Below are positions 1 to 3,427 of a stretch of DNA of 6,064 nucleotides, piece after piece; positions within the stretch are counted from its first letter, which is position 1; each line of letters begins with the position of its first letter. The translations under genes were made by a program, and so were the position numbers. This DNA comes from Candidatus Altimarinota bacterium (GTDB lineage Bacteria > Patescibacteriota > Gracilibacteria > UM-FILTER-43-11): NCBI GenBank assembly GCA_029934675.1, contig JAOZLT010000089.1, forward strand, positions 1 through 6,064, read 5' to 3'. A model generated the notes under the pieces. The model ran no database searches. It had not been told where the DNA came from and worked only from the letters and a program-made list of their open reading frames with translations.

Positions 1-79
1 CTCTAAACCGCCGGCGGGCGATAGCTAGCAAATTAAAGATGTTTCCATCTTCTCCGATAATCTCTAAAGTTGGTTTCAC
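1..79 (-). CDS. Partial small phage-type protein, N-terminal 26 codons only
   Basis: This is a gene fragment cut by the left edge of the window. Reading from GTG at 79-77 gives VKPTLEIIGEDGNIFNLLAI followed by ARRRFR, with no stop before base 1. The start is supported by a strong Shine-Dalgarno AAGGAG at 90-85, 5 nt from the GTG. The GTG overlaps the TGA of the preceding membrane-protein gene (GTGA), as expected for translational coupling. The pattern 'GEDGNxFxxL...AR+' followed by a basic helix resembles a family of short conserved proteins of unknown role that I recall from phages and other mobile elements. That resemblance is from memory and not verified. The end of the protein and its length cannot be seen. 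An alternative is a non-coding leader, but the in-frame sense reading and ideal SD argue against it. Confidence 0.72.
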   Translation of the reverse strand, partial: MKPTLEIIGEDGNIFNLLAIARRRFR

Positions 80-372
80 GAGCTCTCCTTTTTAACATGT
101 AAATTCTTTACAAATATTCCGCGGTTCATCTTAATATAAACGCCCACTCCCAGTGCCATCCCAATTCCAATCATCACTGACCCTAGGACATTTCCGGTTT
201 GTAAGGAGAGTAGTAACCAGCAAATATCAGCCGCAAAATAAGCAATAATGCTCCACTGAATACTACCGCGATACAGCGCGAACGCCCCAATAATCAGCAG
301 CAGTCCACCAATCGCACCAAAATCAATCCCCAACAACACCGTCGTCAGCCCTGTCATTTTCTTCTTGATCAT
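76..372 (-). CDS. Small three-helix membrane protein of unknown function
   Basis: This 98-aa protein is very hydrophobic. Three likely membrane helices are visible at about residues 8-33 (LLGIDFGAIGGLLLIIGAF), 38-58 (WSIIAYFAADICWLLLSLQ) and 60-82 (GNVLGSVMIGIGMALGVGV). The N-terminus (IKKK) and the C-terminal tail (KMNRGIFVKNLHVKK) are both basic, which leaves topology ambiguous under the positive-inside rule for an odd helix count. The start is uncertain: ATG at 372 lies 50 nt inside the preceding gene without a clear SD. A second in-frame ATG at 357 (residue 6) has a weak AAGAAG just upstream and would remove the IKKK. Because the gene overlaps both neighbours, translation is probably coupled. 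A holin or a small transporter-like protein are possibilities. The adjacent genes are not obviously lysis genes, so I do not assign a role. Confidence 0.75.
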   Translation of the reverse strand: MIKKKMTGLTTVLLGIDFGAIGGLLLIIGAFALYRGSIQWSIIAYFAADICWLLLSLQTGNVLGSVMIGIGMALGVGVYIKMNRGIFVKNLHVKKESS

Positions 373-634
373 CTAAAAATTTCATCAAAGCATCTAATTC
401 ATCCTGCCGCTCAAATAAACTTCGGCCTTCTTTAGAAGTCAGCTCTCGGACACTAATAGACCCATTCGCTATTCCCATAAAAACATAAGTAATATCTAGG
501 TCTGTCTCGCAATCGATCAGTGCGTGTTGCCACGCTTTAATCTCACTCTCGAATATCTCTGAAGTTCCCGACTCATTGTATTCGCCATCGATTCTCCCGA
601 TCTCTTTGTATATCAGTTGATAGTATTTTTTCAT
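323..634 (-). CDS. Hypothetical acidic protein, 103 aa
   Basis: I do not recognise this protein. It is small, soluble and acidic. It has a basic/aromatic N-terminus (MKKYYQLIYKEI), a central part containing ITYVFMGIANGSISVREL, and a strongly acidic C-terminus (LDDQEENDRADD). No signal peptide or membrane segment is visible. The start ATG at 634 directly abuts the TAA of the preceding gene (TAAATG). It has a good SD, AAGGAG at 645-640, spaced 5 nt and lying inside the last codons of that gene, so the two are probably translated together. Its last 50 nt are shared with the start of the downstream membrane-protein gene. The N-terminal half could form a small alpha/beta domain, but no catalytic motif is apparent. 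Confidence 0.72.
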   Translation of the reverse strand: MKKYYQLIYKEIGRIDGEYNESGTSEIFESEIKAWQHALIDCETDLDITYVFMGIANGSISVRELTSKEGRSLFERQDELDALMKFLDDQEENDRADDGVVGD

Positions 635-1033
635 TTATTCTCCTTTTTCTTTTTCTAAGTATTCAATATGATCAATCAAATCAATTAACCACTGAATTCT
701 AAATTCGGCCATCCAGCGATCTGAAATGTAACTAAGATTGCCTTGCCATTTATCGAAACCATACGTTTCTAAACCGGATCTAAAATCTGGATCAATTCCC
801 TGATGAATATTGTCTTTTCTTAATCTGTATAAAATATACCCCAGCGCTAGCTTTAAATCACCGAAGGACTTAAGAAAGCTATCTGGATCTTTTACATTAT
901 CCAAAGCCAGCATAACTAGATATCGAGCATTATCAAATTTCTTTGAACTCGATACCGTGAAATGATTATCTTCGTAGTAAGCCCACGACCCCTGGATTCT
1001 TCCTTGAACGTCCCAATCTAAATTTTGCTTCAT
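635..1033 (-). CDS. Hypothetical Trp-rich protein, 132 aa
   Basis: I do not recognise this protein. It has five tryptophans (W7, W17, W96, W107, W115), a high share for its size. A helical middle (about residues 50-75, FLKSFGDLKLALGYILYRLRK) is followed by a C-terminal helix (about 105-130, MAEFRIQWLIDLIDHIEYLE) that could form a coiled coil or dimer interface. There is no signal peptide. The ATG at 1033 overlaps the stop of the preceding gene in an ATGA arrangement. Only a weak GGGGA at 1047-1043 lies upstream, with a 9-nt gap, so re-initiation after the upstream gene is the likely way it is translated. It sits between two other unrecognised short genes, and nothing in the context fixes its job. 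Confidence 0.73.
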   Translation of the reverse strand: MKQNLDWDVQGRIQGSWAYYEDNHFTVSSSKKFDNARYLVMLALDNVKDPDSFLKSFGDLKLALGYILYRLRKDNIHQGIDPDFRSGLETYGFDKWQGNLSYISDRWMAEFRIQWLIDLIDHIEYLEKEKGE

Positions 1034-1584
1034 GTGTCAAAATCCCCGAAGATTTCAATGACTTCATCGTCGTCTAACTTTAAAATCACACTAAAGAAAT
1101 AAATGCTCAATCCAAACATTTCGTCATCCTCCTCGTATCTATCTATTCCATTACTTTCTAAGAATTCAGATAACTCTGGATAACTATCTATCGTGAAAGT
1201 CAAGGCACTCCATAAATCCCAAGCTTGGTTTTTTAATAGATTGAAGTAATCCAAAAGGATTCGCTTTTGCAGATCATAGACTGTTGATTCTCCAGCCTGA
1301 AGTAATTTGAGTTTAAGATCTAATGAAGACCAATCTTCGAGTTTAGGCTCTTCTCCCCAATCACGAGCATTTTCAACAATTCCCTCTTTTACAGCTGGAA
1401 TAATTTCCTCGAAAAAGTTAGTTATTGTTTGTCTATAACTTAATGAAGGATCAAATCCAGTTGTAGTATTTTTGTCAGCTTTCGATAGTTCTTTATACTT
1501 TCGATATATTCCAGCATACTGTGAACTCCCCAGAGCGAATGTGCCCTCTGGATATTTATTGAATGTATTTGATCGTGTTGTCAT
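1030..1584 (-). CDS. Hypothetical acidic helical protein, 184 aa
   Basis: I do not recognise this protein. It is acidic and probably mostly alpha-helical, with helices around residues 52-75, 87-130 and 135-180. Its C-terminus is very acidic with aromatics (LDDDEVIEIFGDFDT), the kind of tail that often mediates contacts with basic partners. No signal peptide or membrane helix is seen. The start ATG at 1584 is well supported by AAAGGAG at 1596-1590, spaced 5 nt. It is the first gene after the stem-loop at 1624-1649 and heads a coupled run: its TGA overlaps the ATG of the next gene by 4 nt. If the stem-loop terminates or processes the transcript, this gene would begin a separate segment of message. 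Confidence 0.75.
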   Translation of the reverse strand: MTTRSNTFNKYPEGTFALGSSQYAGIYRKYKELSKADKNTTTGFDPSLSYRQTITNFFEEIIPAVKEGIVENARDWGEEPKLEDWSSLDLKLKLLQAGESTVYDLQKRILLDYFNLLKNQAWDLWSALTFTIDSYPELSEFLESNGIDRYEEDDEMFGLSIYFFSVILKLDDDEVIEIFGDFDT

Positions 1585-1599
1585 TATTTCTCCTTTACG
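1585..1599 (-). promoter_or_regulatory. Strong ribosome binding site of the 184-aa gene
   Basis: AAAGGAG at 1596-1590 lies 5 nt before ATG 1584. It is the only strong translation signal for the two-gene run that follows, because the next gene (ATG 1033) has only GGGGA and relies on the ATGA overlap. It follows the stem-loop at 1624-1649 closely. Confidence 0.6.
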
Positions 1600-1623
1600 T
1601 TCTTAGTATTTTTGCGACAGGAA

Positions 1624-1649
1624 CACAAGCTAGCTTTCGCTAGCCTGTG
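1624..1649 (-). terminator. Stem-loop with GAAA tetraloop after the 209-aa gene (weak terminator or mRNA 3'-end hairpin)
   Basis: In the minus-strand transcript the arms CACAGGCUAGC and GCUAGCUUGUG form an 11-bp stem. It has ten Watson-Crick pairs and one G-U wobble, closed by a C(GAAA)G loop of the very stable GNRA type. It begins 5 nt after the TAA at 1657-1655. The wobble pairs only in the minus-strand RNA (the plus strand has an A/C mismatch), so the structure belongs to the transcribed strand of the operon. The bases after the stem (UUCCUGUC) are U-rich but not a true U-run. Termination would be partial at best, and protection of the upstream message from 3' decay, or processing, is equally possible. 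The hairpin is seen directly; its role is inferred. Confidence 0.5.
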
Positions 1650-1654
1650 ATTAT

Positions 1655-2284
1655 TTATCGACTCTGGTAATTAGACGCTTGTTCCTGCTCTTTTTTAAAT
1701 TTCATTCTAAGTGTCTCCCGAGCAAGTTCGTCTAACTGCTTGCCTAATCCAATTGCATGGTGTCTTTCCATTGCTACTGTAATTTTACTACGCCCTTTGT
1801 AGTTCAGGAATATCTTAGGCTTCCCATTGTTACCAACCGCGGCACCAACGGAAACTTGCTTAGTAATCCCTTGACCTTGCTGGGTACCAGAAAATTTACT
1901 CGAATCAGTGAAAACAATAAAATCTGACTGCCCATACAGAGCAGCATAATTTAATGCTTCAGCCAATCCAAATAGATCCCGAACACTGACCTTCATGGTT
2001 TCTTTCCCTTCTTGATTGTAAGTTCTTCCAGATTGCTTTGAACTATCTGGAACTCCTGGTACAAACATTAAAAAGGTATTACCTGTTGGAAATTGTTTAC
2101 TAGTATCTATAAATCCCGTCGCTTCAAACAACTGTGTTGATGGAAAATTGACCCGACCTACAATTTCAATTGAATGTGCTGGGGTTTGTTCTGTGGCCGC
2201 TTCGGGCATTGCTACTGGTGTAACCGGCATTTCTGGTGCTGGTGGAGCTACTGGCGCTACTGGCGCTACTGGTGTTTCTATCAT
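1655..2284 (-). CDS. Val-Ala-Pro-tailed beta-rich protein, possible ssDNA/nucleic-acid-binding, 209 aa
   Basis: This protein has no family I can name with confidence. Residues 4-35 are a flexible Pro/Ala/Val tail (PVAPVAPVAPPAPEMP...). The rest looks like an ordered alpha/beta domain. Strands are near 38-46, 52-59, 68-75 and 96-100, with a helix at about 101-117 (RDLFGLAEALNYAA). More strands follow near 121-127, 140-147, 155-161 and 167-171, with a final basic amphipathic helix (about 176-198, GLGKQLDELARETLRMKFKK). The repeated beta-hairpin-then-helix layout, many Lys/Arg/aromatic residues on the strands (KIFLNYKGRSKITV) and a basic end recall ssDNA-binding folds of the PC4/Whirly kind. This is inference from pattern only. 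The start ATG at 2284 has AAAAGGA upstream. The gene is bounded by a palindrome with a -35-like hexamer and by a strong hairpin, which suggests its own expression level, as is common for abundant phage proteins. A virion or scaffold protein is an alternative. Confidence 0.78.
   Translation of the reverse strand: MIETPVAPVAPVAPPAPEMPVTPVAMPEAATEQTPAHSIEIVGRVNFPSTQLFEATGFIDTSKQFPTGNTFLMFVPGVPDSSKQSGRTYNQEGKETMKVSVRDLFGLAEALNYAALYGQSDFIVFTDSSKFSGTQQGQGITKQVSVGAAVGNNGKPKIFLNYKGRSKITVAMERHHAIGLGKQLDELARETLRMKFKKEQEQASNYQSR
2243..2269 (-). repeat. Three tandem copies of a 9-bp unit encoding Val-Ala-Pro
   Basis: Plus-strand units TGGAGCTAC, TGGCGCTAC, TGGCGCTAC stand head to tail at 2243-2251, 2252-2260 and 2261-2269, with a partial fourth copy (TGGTG) after them. 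Read on the minus strand they give the repeated VAP of residues 6-14 of the 209-aa protein. The second and third units are identical, which suggests recent slippage duplication. Because the unit is a multiple of three, copy-number change keeps the frame and only alters tail length. Confidence 0.8.
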
Positions 2285-2298
2285 TTAATTCCTTTTAT

Positions 2299-2327
2299 AT
2301 TTTTGATATTTTTTGACGACGTGTCAA
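2299..2327 (-). promoter_or_regulatory. Candidate promoter (-35 TTGACA) before the 209-aa gene
   Basis: On the minus strand a perfect sigma-70-type -35 hexamer TTGACA (2327-2322) is followed, 17 nt later, by AAAAAT (2304-2299). That is a 4/6 match to TATAAT in a very A/T-rich stretch. Transcription from it would start just before the SD of the 209-aa gene, leaving a very short leader. The spacing is ideal but the -10 is poor, so this is only a candidate. The -35 lies within the palindrome at 2311-2329 and would be blocked by a protein bound there. Confidence 0.3.
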
Positions 2328-2329
2328 AA
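2311..2329. promoter_or_regulatory. 19-bp palindrome, possible operator
   Basis: TTTTGAC and GTCAAAA form a perfect 7-bp inverted repeat around a 5-base centre (GACGT on the plus strand). It covers the stop codon of the 138-aa gene (TGA at 2326-2324) and the TTGACA hexamer. Size and symmetry fit a dimeric HTH protein, and the upstream neighbour encodes an HTH-like protein, so an operator is a reasonable guess. In RNA the same arms give only a weak A/U-rich hairpin, and only a short A-run follows on the minus strand, so it is not a good terminator for the operon. Confidence 0.4.
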
Positions 2330-2740
2330 TAAATCCGACACATCGAGTTGTTTATCTGGATCAAGCAAATCTTGATCAACCTCAAAAGTTGCAATTGATG
2401 TTGAAACGGACCCAGCCCCATTTCTGACTCTGGTTATGGTTCGTTTACTGTCGCCCTCATACTTCTCTAGATAAATTTTTAAATCTTCTACAAAAGTATC
2501 ATTTAAATTGCTAATAATTTCTTGGTGTTCTGGATCTGATTTAATGGGTATTTGAATATAACTATATCCCATTTCTTCAGATAGCTTTTCCATAAATTTT
2601 GGACTTGGTCTTTCCGTATGTCCCTGAAGAAAATATCTAAAACCAGTATAACTGTGATTAAATCCAATGTCAGCTAAAAATTTAGACTTCGCTGGAACTT
2701 TATCAAACAATTCTTTAATCTTCTCAAAAAAATTTTCCAT
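2324..2740 (-). CDS. Small protein with Cro/XRE-like helix-turn-helix, acidic C-terminus
   Basis: This is a 138-aa protein. Residues about 15-66 resemble a lambda-repressor/XRE-type helix-turn-helix: helix (KSKFLADIGF), turn, candidate recognition helix (NHSYTGFRYFLQG), then the RPSPKFMEKLSEEMGY segment. The last is like the '..G...PS...l..ia..lg' end common in XRE domains. Residues 75-95 are a helix suited to dimerisation. The protein ends in an acidic stretch, LDPDKQLDVSDLF. The likely role is DNA binding, either regulation or DNA handling, in the cytoplasm. The ATG at 2740 is preceded by a perfect AGGAGGT, but with a 10-nt gap and an out-of-frame ATG in between. A palindrome overlaps its stop codon and could be its target. 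The HTH call rests on pattern resemblance, and divergence from classical repressors is large. Confidence 0.72.
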   Translation of the reverse strand: MENFFEKIKELFDKVPAKSKFLADIGFNHSYTGFRYFLQGHTERPSPKFMEKLSEEMGYSYIQIPIKSDPEHQEIISNLNDTFVEDLKIYLEKYEGDSKRTITRVRNGAGSVSTSIATFEVDQDLLDPDKQLDVSDLF

Positions 2741-2747
2741 TTAACAT
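2724..2747 (-). other. Seven-codon upstream ORF overlapping the start of the HTH gene
   Basis: Between the SD (GGAGG at 2755-2751) and the true ATG (2740) lies another ATG at 2747-2745, in a different frame. It reads MLNGKFF and then a stop at 2726-2724. It is only 3 nt from the SD, too close for efficient initiation, whereas ATG 2740 is 10 nt away, slightly too far. Competition could lower or tune synthesis of the HTH protein. It may equally be chance. Confidence 0.25.
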
Positions 2748-2757
2748 TTACCTCCTA
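2748..2757 (-). promoter_or_regulatory. Near-perfect Shine-Dalgarno of the HTH gene with long spacing
   Basis: TTAGGAGGTA on the minus strand contains the full AGGAGGT anti-16S match, the strongest SD in the window. The distance from GGAGG to ATG 2740 is 10 nt, against 5 nt for most neighbours. It supports ATG 2740 as the start, since the MENFF reading frame has no earlier start near it. Confidence 0.6.
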
Positions 2758-2765
2758 ATATTGTA

Positions 2766-3419
2766 TTAAGCAGCGGAGCTTGGATCTATACCTCTTTTCT
2801 TAATATAGTTGTCTAACCCATTTAGAAATTTATTGGTATCACCACGACTTGGATTATTCTTAGTCCAAGCTTGATTATCCATTTTTCTAATTCTAACTGG
2901 ATTATCTACTTGCCCGTCATCCGCATGCGCTCTTAAAATTTCATTAGCTCCACTTTTACCCATATTCCACTGCAAGTATACTTCGCGAATATTTTTACCA
3001 CTCATACTACCTGCATAACTTTTACAAATATCATCTTGTAATTTTACGCATTCCGCTGATGAAGAATTGCGACATGTTTGCCACAACTGAATACCTTGAG
3101 CGTCAGAGCTAACTCTACCCATCTTTTTCATTTCACCAACCGCAGTTGCTTGTTCTATCTGATATCTACCACTAGCCCCCTTAGAGCCATTGGTATCCTG
3201 TGTGTAGGAACCACTTCCTTCTATCTGCGCTAAACGACCACAAGTATCACCTGGGTCACTTAATTCGCAAGGGTCGTATGGTTTCTTTTTTTTAGTACCA
3301 TCTGGATTTTCTGGCTCATAATCTGGATCCGTTGGCTTGACTGGATCTGCTGGATCATCTGGACCCCGTGGTTGCCGATTATATAATTCTTGATAATCAA
3401 TTGTCGTAAATACTCTCAT
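2766..3419 (-). CDS. Lytic transglycosylase/lysozyme-like protein (SLT fold), probable virion-associated
   Basis: This is a 217-aa peptidoglycan glycan-strand hydrolase candidate. Residues about 15-58 are a Pro/Asp-rich linker (GPDDPADPVKPTDPDYEPENP) with a KKKK patch. The catalytic domain follows from about residue 60 and carries the three SLT signatures in order: IEGSGSY with candidate catalytic Glu67, GASGRYQI at 81-88 (the G-x-x-Q-I motif), and WNMGKSGA at 151-158 (the YNAG-type motif). No signal peptide is present, so release would be by packaging into the virion, as a linker-tethered tail lysin, or via a holin. It starts at ATG 3419 with TAGGAG at 3430-3425, which overlaps the stop of the NlpC/P60 gene. 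The pair is clearly one unit. Five cysteines (51, 60, 116, 124, 132) are unusual for a cytoplasmic protein. A free endolysin or conjugation-type VirB1 protein is the alternative. Confidence 0.82.
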   Translation of the reverse strand: MRVFTTIDYQELYNRQPRGPDDPADPVKPTDPDYEPENPDGTKKKKPYDPCELSDPGDTCGRLAQIEGSGSYTQDTNGSKGASGRYQIEQATAVGEMKKMGRVSSDAQGIQLWQTCRNSSSAECVKLQDDICKSYAGSMSGKNIREVYLQWNMGKSGANEILRAHADDGQVDNPVRIRKMDNQAWTKNNPSRGDTNKFLNGLDNYIKKRGIDPSSAA

Positions 3420-3427
3420 ACTTTCTC

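Noticed and set aside
1030..1043. A second copy of ATTTTGACAC (minus strand) matching the one at 2330-2321, considered as a shared promoter or operator.
   Set aside because: No -10-like hexamer lies at a proper distance, the palindrome is not repeated here, and the match arises from coding sequence at a gene end.
2725..2735. A run of seven T near the start of the HTH gene as a slippery frameshift or phase-variation site.
   Set aside because: The run is short, A/T-rich sequence is common here, and the frame is intact. There is no alternative product of interest.
2741..2765. Terminator between the transglycosylase and HTH genes (they are adjacent in the operon).
   Set aside because: No inverted repeat or U-run is present in this 25-base gap; it holds only the SD and the small upstream ATG.
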